39,191 nt of DNA from contig NZ_JAAAYE010000052.1 of NCBI RefSeq assembly GCF_013282575.1, forward strand, positions 1 to 39,191, written 5' to 3'. This stretch comes from Paraburkholderia sp. NMBU_R16 (GTDB taxonomy: Bacteria; Pseudomonadota; Gammaproteobacteria; Burkholderiales; Burkholderiaceae). The position numbers were made by a program, and so were the translations under genes. This document shows positions 1 to 8,900 of the stretch, piece after piece (position 1 is the stretch's first letter; each line of letters opens with the position of its first letter). Under the pieces are notes generated by a model. It was not told where the DNA came from. It did not search any database and saw only the letters and a list, made by a program, of their open reading frames with translations.

Positions 1-2
1 AT

Positions 3-95
3 CCGGCTTCGCGCGTGCACGAACTCACGCCGCGAATCTGGAAATCGCTCTTCGCCGACAACCCGCTGCGCTCGCCACTGCATCAGATCGCCTGA
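3..95 (+). CDS. C-terminal end of an unrecognised gene (partial)
   Basis: The open frame enters from the left edge and ends at a TGA at 93-95, giving about 30 residues that finish with the sequence NPLRSPLHQIA. The codon choice is the same GC-rich type as the neighbouring genes, and no other frame here is as plausible. The family cannot be told from this tail, so no function is assigned. The start lies outside the window. Confidence 0.45.
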   Translation, partial: PASRVHELTPRIWKSLFADNPLRSPLHQIA

Positions 96-667
96 GATCG
101 CAACGACGTCGGTCAATTACCGATTACACACACACAGCGGGTGCGACCCTCAGGGAATGTGCGCGGCAACACATTCATCGCGCTTTTCAAATCGGGAAAA
201 GGGCAAACGTTTGCGAATGATTGTTATTGCTCAAATAAAGGAGGATTTGGACCGAATGCGGTTGAATCAGTGACGAGGTTAAAGAGAGGGTTTGATTCAG
301 GCTGCAGAATTGTGCGGGAATGTCAATACGGTTTGCGTATATCCGTATGGAATCTGTATTGAAGCAACACTCGAAAAAAGGACCGAATCGATAACGGCGA
401 TCGAAGAGAGGAAAAGCTCGTGATGCAAACGCACAGCGTCGACACCAGGGCGGGGAGGGCGATTTCGCCGGCCCCTTCGGAATCGCTTCGTGAAGGTCCG
501 TGCCGAGGCACAGATGTCGCTCGATGCTGCAATGCCGCATCGAGCGATGGCCACCGAACTGCACCGCGAGGGCACTCGGTGGCAGAATCGGTGACCAGCA
601 CGCACGCCCTCGCGCCGTGAGTCGAGGGTTTCGAAGTTCCCGACGTATCTCTTCAGGAGGAGTTGGA
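96..667. other. 570-bp non-coding region with a palindrome and AT-rich stretch
   Basis: I see no credible gene here; the open frames have poor codon choice and no recognisable domain. The region is more AT-rich than its surroundings between about 180 and 370. It holds the 12-bp perfect palindrome GCAAACGTTTGC (203-214), a strong Shine-Dalgarno-like AAAGGAGG at about 237-244 that is followed only by a five-codon frame (ATG 256, stop 271-273), and an inverted repeat TACGG-N11-CCGTA at 327-347. The right part (about 380-660) is GC-rich with no clear signal until the ribosome-binding site of the next gene. Confidence 0.5.
203..214. promoter_or_regulatory. 12-bp perfect palindrome, LacI/PurR-type operator-like
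   Basis: The sequence GCAAACGTTTGC is its own reverse complement and has the central CG typical of LacI/GalR-family operators (the PurR consensus is ACGCAAACGTTTGCGT). An identical 12-mer lies at 27720-27731. The regulator is not known; the role as operator is inference. Confidence 0.35.
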
Positions 668-976
668 ATGAGCGCCCATATCATCGCCACGATCACGCCG
701 AAGCCGGAACATGCCACCGATGTGGAAAAGCAGGTGCGCCATATGGTGGAAGTGACGCGCAAGGAGCCGGGCAACCACCGCTACGATCTTTTTCGAGAAA
801 CATCGCCAAGCGGGCCGGTGCTGCATCTGTACGAGATCTATGAAGACCGGAACGCGTTCGATAGCCATCTCGCGAGCAACCACTTCCAGACGTTTCGTTC
901 GACGGTCGCGGATTGGCTCGCCGAGCCGCCGCAAGTGAGAGTGCTCGAAGCGCTAGATGTGGCCCCCGAGCGCTGA
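668..976 (+). CDS. Antibiotic biosynthesis monooxygenase (ABM) domain protein, YgiN-like
   Basis: A 102-residue protein made of a single ABM / dimeric alpha-beta barrel domain. The opening strand (IIATITPKPEHATDVEKQV), the EPGNHRYDLFRE segment and the following YEIYEDRNAFDSHLASNHF helix are the usual landmarks of this family, which includes putative quinol monooxygenases and heme- or flavin-independent oxygenases acting on quinol-like substrates. The ATG at 668 was chosen because AGGAGG sits at 655-660 with a 7-base gap; longer in-frame starts upstream have no such site. It stands alone between a non-coding region and the topoisomerase gene. The substrate cannot be predicted. Confidence 0.8.
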   Translation: MSAHIIATITPKPEHATDVEKQVRHMVEVTRKEPGNHRYDLFRETSPSGPVLHLYEIYEDRNAFDSHLASNHFQTFRSTVADWLAEPPQVRVLEALDVAPER

Positions 977-1088
977 GGCGAGCGCCTGAGACTGGATTGC
1001 GCGGCTCGGCAACGACGAAGGTTCATCCATCGCCCATGGCACGAAGCGTGCTGAGCGGGGTGTGAACCTACCGAATTGCCGAGCCCGC

Positions 1089-2249
1089 ATGCCGCGTCGC
1101 CGCCACACGAATGAACCATCGCACCGCGCCGCGGCCGGCTCGCTCGATCGCAACCATGAGGTCGAGGTGCCGCCCGGCCTGCATTACGTCGACGATACGA
1201 AGCCGGGTATCCGGCGCAGGCTCATTCGCGGACATTTCGCCTATTTCGACCCGCAAGGGCGCCGCATTCGCGATGCGGAGGAAGTCGCTCGCATCAACGC
1301 GCTCGCCGTTCCGCCCGCTTACACCGATGTATGGATCTGTCCTGACCCGCTCGGACACTTGCAGGCGACCGGCCGCGACTCGCGTGCGCGCAAGCAGTAC
1401 CGCTATCACCCGCGCTGGCGCGAGACGCGCGACGCCACCAAGTTCGAGCGCATGGCTGCGTTCGCGGACGTCTTGCCGAAAATCCGCGCACGCATCGCGC
1501 GCGATTTGCGGCTGCCCGGCATGCCGTGGCACAAGGTCGTGGCAACGGTCGTCCGTCTGCTCGACATCACGCTCGCGCGCGTCGGCAGCCGCGAATACGT
1601 GCGAGAAAACAATTCCTATGGTTTGACCACGTTGCGCAAGCGCCATGCGGCGGTCCGTGCCGGGCACCTGCGCTTTCGCTTTCGCGGCAAGAGCGGGATC
1701 GAGCACGACATCGATGTCGAAGACCCGCGCCTCGCGCGCATCGTGCGCAAGTGCCTCGATTTGCCGGGGCATGAGCTCTTTCAGTACGTCGACGATGCCG
1801 GCATGAGGCATCCCGTCGGCTCATCGGACATCAACGACTATCTGCGCGAAGCAAGTGGCGCGGAGTTCACCGCGAAGGACTATCGCACCTGGGCGGGCAG
1901 CGTGCTGGCGCTCGGTGCGCTGCGGCGCATCGAGCCGCAGCCGGGCGAGCGGCACCTGCGCACGCATGTCGTCGAAACCGTGAAGGAAGTCGCCGCGACG
2001 TTGCGCAATACGCCGGCCGTTTGCCGTCGCTGCTACATCCATCCGGCCGTGCTCGAAGCGTTCGAGGCCGGCGAGCTGCATACGTTGCCGAAGGTGCGCA
2101 CGCGTCACGGCCTGAAGGCCGACGAGGCCGCATTTGCGGCATTGCTGCGACGCGAGGCAAGACGCGCGCGCCGCGGCGAGCGGCGTGCCGCAACGCTCGA
2201 GGAACAGCTCGCGGCGAGCGTCAGAGCGGCGGCACGCTCGCGTCGCTGA
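1089..2249 (+). CDS. DNA topoisomerase IB (poxvirus-like, eukaryotic-type)
   Basis: Relaxes supercoiled DNA by nicking one strand through a 3'-phosphotyrosyl bond, without ATP or metal. From the ATG at 1089 it has 386 residues. An N-terminal DNA-binding part (residues 25-125, LHYVDDTKPGIRRR onward) precedes the catalytic core. The active-site block RVGSREYVRENNSYGLTTLR covers about 164-183, the DYRTWAGS motif about 264-271, and the catalytic tyrosine is Y316 in CRRCYIHPAVLEAF, followed by a basic tail. An in-frame GTG at 1062 is possible but has no well-spaced ribosome-binding site; 1089 is also weakly supported. The 3' end overlaps the convergent ppiC gene by 29 bp. Such genes are common accessory chromosomal genes in Burkholderiaceae and Pseudomonas. 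Confidence 0.9.
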   Translation: MPRRRHTNEPSHRAAAGSLDRNHEVEVPPGLHYVDDTKPGIRRRLIRGHFAYFDPQGRRIRDAEEVARINALAVPPAYTDVWICPDPLGHLQATGRDSRARKQYRYHPRWRETRDATKFERMAAFADVLPKIRARIARDLRLPGMPWHKVVATVVRLLDITLARVGSREYVRENNSYGLTTLRKRHAAVRAGHLRFRFRGKSGIEHDIDVEDPRLARIVRKCLDLPGHELFQYVDDAGMRHPVGSSDINDYLREASGAEFTAKDYRTWAGSVLALGALRRIEPQPGERHLRTHVVETVKEVAATLRNTPAVCRRCYIHPAVLEAFEAGELHTLPKVRTRHGLKADEAAFAALLRREARRARRGERRAATLEEQLAASVRAAARSRR

Positions 2250-3012
2250 GGTCGGCCTCGAATTCCAGCCCCTCGAGCGTCGCCGCTTGCGCGAGCCGAT
2301 CGAGGTAGCGGCGCAGCTCCGTTGCAAAGCTCTGCTGCCGCAGCGTTTGCGCGACGGCGGCGCGTACGCTCTCGAACGGCGGCTCGTTGCCGGGCTCGCG
2401 CTCGAGCACTTCGACGACGTGAAAGCCGAATCGGCTCAGCACGAGCCGCGGGAGCACGCCGACTTCCTTGTTTTCGAAAAGCTCCTGCGCAAATTCGGGC
2501 GCGCATGCCTCGACGCTCAGCCATCCGAGGTTCCCGCCCTCGGCGCCGCTCGGGCAATTCGACCATTGCCCGGCGGCGCGCGCGAATCGGCCATCGTCCG
2601 CGTCGGGCTGACAGCGCATATCGAGCAGGCATGCTTCGGCGCGCGTACGCAATTGCGCTACATCGACGCCCGGCGTCACCGCGAACAGGACATGCCTTGC
2701 TCGCACGCGCGCGCCCACGGCGTAGCGACGCGCATGCGCCGCGTGATAGCGGCGGCACGCCTCGTCGGAAGGCTCTTGTGCCGGCAAGGCATCGTCGAGC
2801 AATGCTTCGATCGCCGCGGTAGCTTCCACGCTGATGGCACCGTCCACCGGCGTGGGATCGTCATCGCCGAGCAGCCCGGCTTCGATCGCGGCTTGGCGCA
2901 AGAGCTCGGTGCAGGCGCGCTGTCTGAGCACCTCCGCGCTCAGCGTTTCGCCGGACAAATGAAGCGCGACACCGTTGACTGTGGCCACCTTGCCGTTTTG
3001 TGGGATCGTCAT
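2221..3012 (-). CDS. Parvulin-type peptidyl-prolyl cis-trans isomerase, last gene of the nar operon
   Basis: A 263-residue protein with an N-terminal helical part and a PpiC/parvulin rotamase domain at about residues 100-215 (RARHVLFAVTPGVD near the start, GGNLGWLSVEACAPEFAQ in the middle, SRFGFHVVEVLERE at the end). There is no signal peptide, so it is probably cytoplasmic, like NifM-type parvulins. It starts 10 bases after the narI stop, so it is likely cotranscribed with narKGHJI; the same arrangement (a PpiC-type gene after narI) is known in Pseudomonas aeruginosa. A role in folding or maturation of nitrate reductase is inferred from position. The 3' end runs 29 bp into the topoisomerase gene on the other strand. 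Confidence 0.88.
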   Translation of the reverse strand: MTIPQNGKVATVNGVALHLSGETLSAEVLRQRACTELLRQAAIEAGLLGDDDPTPVDGAISVEATAAIEALLDDALPAQEPSDEACRRYHAAHARRYAVGARVRARHVLFAVTPGVDVAQLRTRAEACLLDMRCQPDADDGRFARAAGQWSNCPSGAEGGNLGWLSVEACAPEFAQELFENKEVGVLPRLVLSRFGFHVVEVLEREPGNEPPFESVRAAVAQTLRQQSFATELRRYLDRLAQAATLEGLEFEADLSDASVPPL

Positions 3013-3022
3013 CTCTTGCCTC

Positions 3023-3751
3023 TCAAATTCGGTGTTGCGAGCGCGTGTGGCCGGGCGGCAGGTTGAGCCGACGCGCGCGCACGAGCTGATAGGGACGGAA
3101 TGCGTAGCTCACGGTGCCGAAGCCGCTCCAGACATGCACGAGCCGCGTGAACGGGAACAGCAGAAAGATCGTCATGCCGAGCACGAGATGAATCTTGAAC
3201 GGCCATTCGACTGCGCTCAGCATGCTCGCATCGGGCCGCAATGTGACGATATGCTGCGCCCAGTTGGCGAGAATCAGCATGGTGCCCGCCGTTTCGCGGT
3301 CCGCATAAGAGAAAGGCAACGTAACGAGGCCAAGCACGAGCTGGACCCAGAGAATCGCCAGGATCGCGATGTCGGTCCGGCGGCTCGTCAGCCGGATGCG
3401 TGGATCGAAAAGCCTTCGATGCAAAAGCAGCGTGAGACCGACGAAGCAGAGCGAGCCCGCGATCCCACCCGAGAGGATCGCCAGCATCTGCTTTTGTTGG
3501 GCGGAAATCATCGACTCATAGAGCGCATGCGGTGTCAGGAGCCCGACCGTGTGGCCGAACAGCAGAAACAGAATGCCGATATGAAAAAGATTGCTTCCCC
3601 AGCGCAACTGCCCCGCGCGCAACAACTGTGACGAATCGCTTTTCCAGGTGTATTGATCGCGGTCGAAACGAAACAGCGAGCCGAGCAGAAAAATAGCGAG
3701 GCAGATGTACGGATAGATGCTGAAAAAGAAGGTATAGGCGGCTTGACTCAT
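3023..3751 (-). CDS. narI: Respiratory nitrate reductase gamma subunit (cytochrome b)
   Basis: The 242-residue membrane subunit takes electrons from quinol and passes them through two b-type hemes to NarH. Five hydrophobic segments are visible. The four heme-ligand histidines are present as H57 and H67 (NLFHIGILFLLFGHTVG) and H188 and H206 (KIHLVLG ... TRLVHVWS), matching the spacing in E. coli NarI. The start at 3749-3751 was chosen over longer frames because AAGGAG lies 6 bases upstream and it follows the narJ stop after one base. The length is normal for the family. Confidence 0.95.
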   Translation of the reverse strand: MSQAAYTFFFSIYPYICLAIFLLGSLFRFDRDQYTWKSDSSQLLRAGQLRWGSNLFHIGILFLLFGHTVGLLTPHALYESMISAQQKQMLAILSGGIAGSLCFVGLTLLLHRRLFDPRIRLTSRRTDIAILAILWVQLVLGLVTLPFSYADRETAGTMLILANWAQHIVTLRPDASMLSAVEWPFKIHLVLGMTIFLLFPFTRLVHVWSGFGTVSYAFRPYQLVRARRLNLPPGHTRSQHRI

Positions 3752-3752
3752 C

Positions 3753-4463
3753 TCAGGCTCCTTGCGCACGGGGCGTGTTTCCACCCGCTTTCGGCGTCTT
3801 AACGATATGGATCGGCTGCGAGCGATCCGGGTTGGCGGATTGGCCTTCGACCGAGCAGCCGCCAAACGCAACGGGCTCGCTCCACGTGTCGTCGAGCGCC
3901 GGCTCGCTTGCGAGGACGACAGGCTCCGCCGATTCGCCGGCGAGTTCGATGAGTGCGGCCAGCACGCTCGCATAGTCGCTGTCCCGCTCGACGAGTGCGC
4001 TATGAATGTTGCGCAGCAAGTGCGCGATCTCGCGCAGAAAATCGGCAGCTTGCATAGGCGGTTGCGTCGATGCGAATTCGAGTACGACGCAAAGGTGATC
4101 GGGCAATTCGTCCGATGCGAGCGCGAGCCCCGCGTCCTCGTAGGTTTTGATGAGGTCGATCATCGCCGGGCCACGATCGCGCGAATCGCCGTGCACGTGC
4201 TCGAACAGGTGCAAAGCGGTGCGGCGGCCGCGATCGAAGAGATCGACGTATGCCGCTTCCGCCTCGAGCCCGGTACTACTGGCCAGGCGATCGATCAGCG
4301 CATCGATCGAGGCGAGCCGGCCCGCAATCAGTGCGCCTTCGTCGCGCAACGCCGTGCGCATCTCGGGCAGGTGGGCGCGCAGCGCCGCGTCGGGATAGCT
4401 CAGCAAGCGTGCGAGGGCGCGCAACGTCGTTGCGCAGCTCGGGGTGGTCTCGAGAGTCGTCAT
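3753..4463 (-). CDS. narJ: Nitrate reductase assembly chaperone
   Basis: A 236-residue cytoplasmic chaperone of the NarJ/TorD family, needed for insertion of the molybdenum cofactor and membrane attachment of NarGH; it is not part of the final enzyme. The family signature AAYVDLFDRGRRTALHLFEH followed by VHGDSRDRGPAM lies at about residues 69-100, and the rest is the expected all-helical region. The C-terminus after about residue 190 is low in complexity and variable, as usual. It starts 3 bases after narH and ends one base before narI. Confidence 0.93.
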   Translation of the reverse strand: MTTLETTPSCATTLRALARLLSYPDAALRAHLPEMRTALRDEGALIAGRLASIDALIDRLASSTGLEAEAAYVDLFDRGRRTALHLFEHVHGDSRDRGPAMIDLIKTYEDAGLALASDELPDHLCVVLEFASTQPPMQAADFLREIAHLLRNIHSALVERDSDYASVLAALIELAGESAEPVVLASEPALDDTWSEPVAFGGCSVEGQSANPDRSQPIHIVKTPKAGGNTPRAQGA

Positions 4464-4466
4464 CGC

Positions 4467-5990
4467 TCAGATCTCCGCCTTGATCGGAATCGTGCGGCGC
4501 TTTGCGCCGCCGAACAGGCTCGTCTCGCCGACACCTTCCGAGCAGCCGTTGCCGAAGCTGAATCCGCATCCTCCGCGGACATCGAACGCGTTCTCGGCAT
4601 ATTCGCGGTGCGAGGTGGGGATGACGAAGCGGTCTTCGTAGTTGGCGATCGCCATGACACGGTACATCTCGTCGACTTGCTCGACGCTAAGACCCGCCTG
4701 TGCAAGGGCAGCATGGTTCTCGATGCCGTCGACATGCTTGCCACGTTGCCAGGCCCGCATCGCCAGCATCCGTTCAAGCGCGCGCACGACCGGCACGGTG
4801 TCGCCCGCGGTCAGCAGGTTCGCGAGGTATTGCACCGGAATGCGCAACTGGTTGACGTCGGGAATCTCGCCGTTCACACCGATGTGTCCGGCGTTGGCCG
4901 CCGATGTGATCGGCGAGAGCGGCGGCACGTACCAGACCATCGGCAGCGTCCGGTATTCGGGGTGCAGCGGCAACGCGACCTTCCAGTCGACCGCCATCTT
5001 GTAGACGGGGCTCATGCGCGCGGCCTGGATCCAGTTCTCGGGCACGCCGTCCTTACGCGCTTGCTCGATCACTTTCGGATCGCTGGGATCGAGAAAGACA
5101 TCGAGCTGCGCCTCGTAGAGATCGCGGTCGTTCTCGACGGAGGCCGCCGCTTCGATACGGTCGGCGTCGTAGAGCAGCACACCCAGATAGCGGATGCGCC
5201 CGACACAGGTCTCCGAGCACACGGTGGGCTGTCCGGCCTCGATGCGCGGATAGCAGAAGATGCACTTCTCGGCCTTACCGCTCTTCCAGTTGTAGTAGAT
5301 CTTCTTGTAGGGGCAGCCCGATACGCACATGCGCCAGCCGCGGCACTTGTCTTGATCGATCAGGACGATGCCGTCTTCCTCGCGTTTGTAGATGGAGCCG
5401 GAAGGGCACGAAGCCACGCACGCCGGGTTCAGGCAGTGTTCGCACAGCCGCGGCAAGTACATCATGAACGTGTTTTCGAACTGTCCGTAGATGTCTTTCT
5501 GAATGTCGTCGAAATTCCGATCCTTGCTGCGCTTGGCGAACTCGCCGCCGAGAATCTCTTCCCAGTTGGGACCCCAAACGATTTTCTCCATCCGCTGGCC
5601 CGTGATCAGGCTGCGTGGACGGGCCGTCGGAGCGGCCTTCATCTCGGGCGCGCTTTGCAAGTGGTCGTAGTCGAAGGTGAACGGCTCGTAATAGTCGTCG
5701 ATCTGCGGCAGGTTCGGATTCGCGAAGATGCGCATGAGCAGCTTCCACTTGCCTCCCTGGCGCGGCGCAATGGAGCCGTCGGCGCGGCGCACCCAGCCGC
5801 CATTCCATTTGTCCTGGTTCTCCCATTCCTTGGGATAACCGATGCCAGGTTTCGTTTCGACGTTGTTGAACCAGGCGTATTCCATGCCCGGGCGGCTCGT
5901 CCAGACGTTCTTGCACGTCACGCTGCAGGTATGGCAGCCGATGCACTTGTCGAGATTCAGCACCATGCCGATTTGTGCGCGTACCTTCAT
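4467..5990 (-). CDS. narH: Respiratory nitrate reductase beta subunit (iron-sulfur)
   Basis: This 507-residue electron-transfer subunit carries three [4Fe-4S] and one [3Fe-4S] cluster. The cysteine groups are CIGCHTCSVTC near the N-terminus, CEHCLNPACVASCP, CRGWRMCVSGCP and CIFCYPR with a later CSETC. The tryptophan in CRGWRMC replaces a cysteine and gives the [3Fe-4S] cluster, as in E. coli NarH. The length is close to the usual 512. The start overlaps the narG stop (ATGA at 5987-5990) and has GGAG upstream, so translation is probably coupled. Confidence 0.96.
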   Translation of the reverse strand: MKVRAQIGMVLNLDKCIGCHTCSVTCKNVWTSRPGMEYAWFNNVETKPGIGYPKEWENQDKWNGGWVRRADGSIAPRQGGKWKLLMRIFANPNLPQIDDYYEPFTFDYDHLQSAPEMKAAPTARPRSLITGQRMEKIVWGPNWEEILGGEFAKRSKDRNFDDIQKDIYGQFENTFMMYLPRLCEHCLNPACVASCPSGSIYKREEDGIVLIDQDKCRGWRMCVSGCPYKKIYYNWKSGKAEKCIFCYPRIEAGQPTVCSETCVGRIRYLGVLLYDADRIEAAASVENDRDLYEAQLDVFLDPSDPKVIEQARKDGVPENWIQAARMSPVYKMAVDWKVALPLHPEYRTLPMVWYVPPLSPITSAANAGHIGVNGEIPDVNQLRIPVQYLANLLTAGDTVPVVRALERMLAMRAWQRGKHVDGIENHAALAQAGLSVEQVDEMYRVMAIANYEDRFVIPTSHREYAENAFDVRGGCGFSFGNGCSEGVGETSLFGGAKRRTIPIKAEI

Positions 5991-8900
5991 TGTTTGTCTC
6001 CGTGAAGCAGGCTCGCACCTCTCGTGCTTTCGTTAGCCGGTGCATCGAGCCAGTCGACCTGACTCATCTTTCGCACGACCACGAACTCGTCGCGATTCGT
6101 GCCGATCGTGCCGTAGTAGTTGAAGCCGTAGCTCAATTGCGCATAGCCGCCGATCATATGCGTGGGCTTGAGCACGATGCGCGTCACCGAGTTGTGGATC
6201 CCGCCGCGTATGCCCGTGATTTCCGAGCCCGGCGTGTTGATGATCTTCTCTTGCGCGTGATACATGAGCACCATGCCGGGTTTGACACGTTGACTGACCA
6301 CGGCGCGTGCGGCGATCGCGCCGTTAACATTGAAGAGCTCGATCCAATCGTTGTCCTCGATGCCGGCCTGGCTGGCGTCGTCCTCGCTGATCCAGACGAC
6401 GGGGCCGCCGCGATTGAGCGTCAACATCAGCAGGTTGTCGCTGTAGGTGCTGTGAATCCCCCATTTCTGGTGCGGCGTAATGAAGTTCAGCACGAGCTCG
6501 GGATGGCCGTTCGGCTTTACGCCGTTGATGCCGGCCGTGGCCTTGAGATCGACGGGCGGACGGTAGGTCGAAAACCCCTCCCCGAACGCGATCATCCACG
6601 GGTGATCCTGATAGAACTGCTGGCGGCCCGTGAGCGTGCGCCAGGGGATCAATTCGTGCACGTTCGTATAGCCCGCGTTGTAGCTGACGGTTTCGCTTTC
6701 GATTCCGCTCCAGGTCGGCGAGCTGATGATCTTGCGCGGCTGAGCCTGAATGTCGCGATAACGAATCTTCTCGTCTTCGCGGTAAAGCGCGAGGTGCTTG
6801 TGTTCGCGGCCCGTCGCTTTCGTAAGCGCCTCCCACGCCTTGACGGCGACATGTCCATTTGTCTCGGGCGCGAGGTGCAGAATGACTTCGCATGCATCGA
6901 TATCCGAGACGATGCGCGGCATGCCCTTCGTCACGCCATCTTCGAGCGTCACGCCGTTCAGTTCGCCGAGCTGCTCGACTTCGGTGGCGGTTTTCCAGGC
7001 GATCCCCTTGCCGCCGTTGCCCACGCGGTTCATGAGCGGGCCGAGCGCGGTGAAGCGCTTGTAGACATTCGGGTAATCGCGTTCGACCACGGTGACCTGC
7101 GGCGCCGTCTTACCCGGTATCAACTCGCATTCGCCCTTTTTCCAGTCGCGTACTTCGAATGGCTGGGCAAGCTCGCCGGGCGTATCGTGCATGAGCGGCG
7201 TGAGCACGACTTCCTTTTCCACGCCGAGATGGCCGACGCAGACCTCGCTGAAGGCCTTGGCAAAGCCCTTGTAGATCTCCCAGTCTGAACGGGCTTGCCA
7301 AACCGGATCCACGGCCGCCGAGAGCGGATGGATGAACGGGTGCATGTCGCTCGTATTGAGGTCGTTCTTCTCGTACCAGCTCGCGGTGGGCAATACGATG
7401 TCCGAATAGAGACAGGTGGTGCTCATGCGGAAATCGAGCGTGACCAGCAGATCGAGCTTGCCTTGCGGTGCCTCGTCGTGCCAGCGCACTTCGGCAGGTT
7501 TCGCATCGCCGGCGCCGAGGTCTTTGCCTTGCACGCCGTTATCGGTGCCCAGCAGGTGCTTGCAGAAATATTCGTGACCCTTGCCCGACGAGCCGAGCAG
7601 GTTCGAGCGCCAGACGAACATGTTGCGCGGCCAGTTCTGCGGCGCGTCAGGGTCCTCGCAGCTCATTCGAAGGGATCCGGATTTCAGCGATTTCGCGACG
7701 TAGTCGCCGGGCGCCATGCCCGAAGCGGCGGCATCCTTGGCAACCTGCAACGGATTGGTATCGAGCTGTGGTGCGCTCGGCAGCCAGCCCATACGCTCGG
7801 CGCGTACGTTGTAATCGATCATGCTCCCGCTGAATTGCGCTTTGTCGGCGAGCGGGGACACGATCTCGTCGACGCCGAGCTTCTCGTAGCGCCATTGGTC
7901 CGTGTGAGCGTAGAAGAAGCTCGTGCTGTTCATCTGACGCGGCGGACGAATCCAATCGAGCGCGAAGGCGAGCGCGGTCCAGCCCGTTTGCGGACGCAGC
8001 TTTTCCTGGCCGACATAGTGCGACCAGCCGCCGCCGCTCTTGCCGATGCACCCGCACATCATCAGCAGGTTGATCACGCCGCGATAGTTCATATCGGCGT
8101 GATACCAGTGATTCATGCCGGCTCCGATGATGATCATCGAGCGGCCTTGCGTCTTGTCGGCGTTGGCGGCGAACTCGCGCGCCACCGTGACAATCTGCTC
8201 CCGCGGCACGCCCGTAATCGCTTCGGCCCATGCCGGCGTGTAGGGCGCGTTGTCGTCGTAGCTCGCCGCGCCGCTGCCGAGGCCGCGATCGATGCCGTAT
8301 TGCGCGGCTTGCAGGTCGAACACGGTGGCGACCAGCGCGTCGACGGCCTTGCCGTCCTGCGTGAGGCGCATGCGCGCGACGGGTACATGCGCCAGATTGA
8401 TGTCCCCCTGCTGCGCGTTCGCGGTAAAGTGCGGCGAATTCACGCCGCCGAAGTACGGAAACGCGACGTCGGCGATTTCCGGCGCCTGGTCCGCGTTCTC
8501 GAGCAACGAGAGCTTCAGCTTGACTTCGTGTCCATCGCGCGCGTCCTTGTTCTCGAGATTCCACTTGCCCGCATCGTCCCGGCCCTCGTCGCCCCAGCGA
8601 AAACCGATGGCGCCGTTCGGCACCACGGGCTGGCCGGCGGTGTCGCAGGCAATCGTCTTCCATTCCGGGTGGTTGGCTTGATCGAGCGAACCGTCGAAGT
8701 CGCTCGCACGAACATAGCGGTCGGGCACGAGCGCCGTACGGCCGTCTTCGAGCGTGCGCGAGCGAAGCAGCACGAGCATCGGCAAGTCGGTGTAGCGGCG
8801 TGCGTAGTCGTCGAAATAGGCGCTGCGGGTCTTGAAATAGAATTCGTTGAGCGCGACGTGGCCGAACGCCATGGCCAGCGCCGCATCGGTACCTTGCTTC

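Noticed and set aside
3762-6005. A 747-codon plus-strand open frame opposite narJ and narH
   Set aside because: It spans two real genes on the other strand, has no ribosome-binding site and no recognisable domain.
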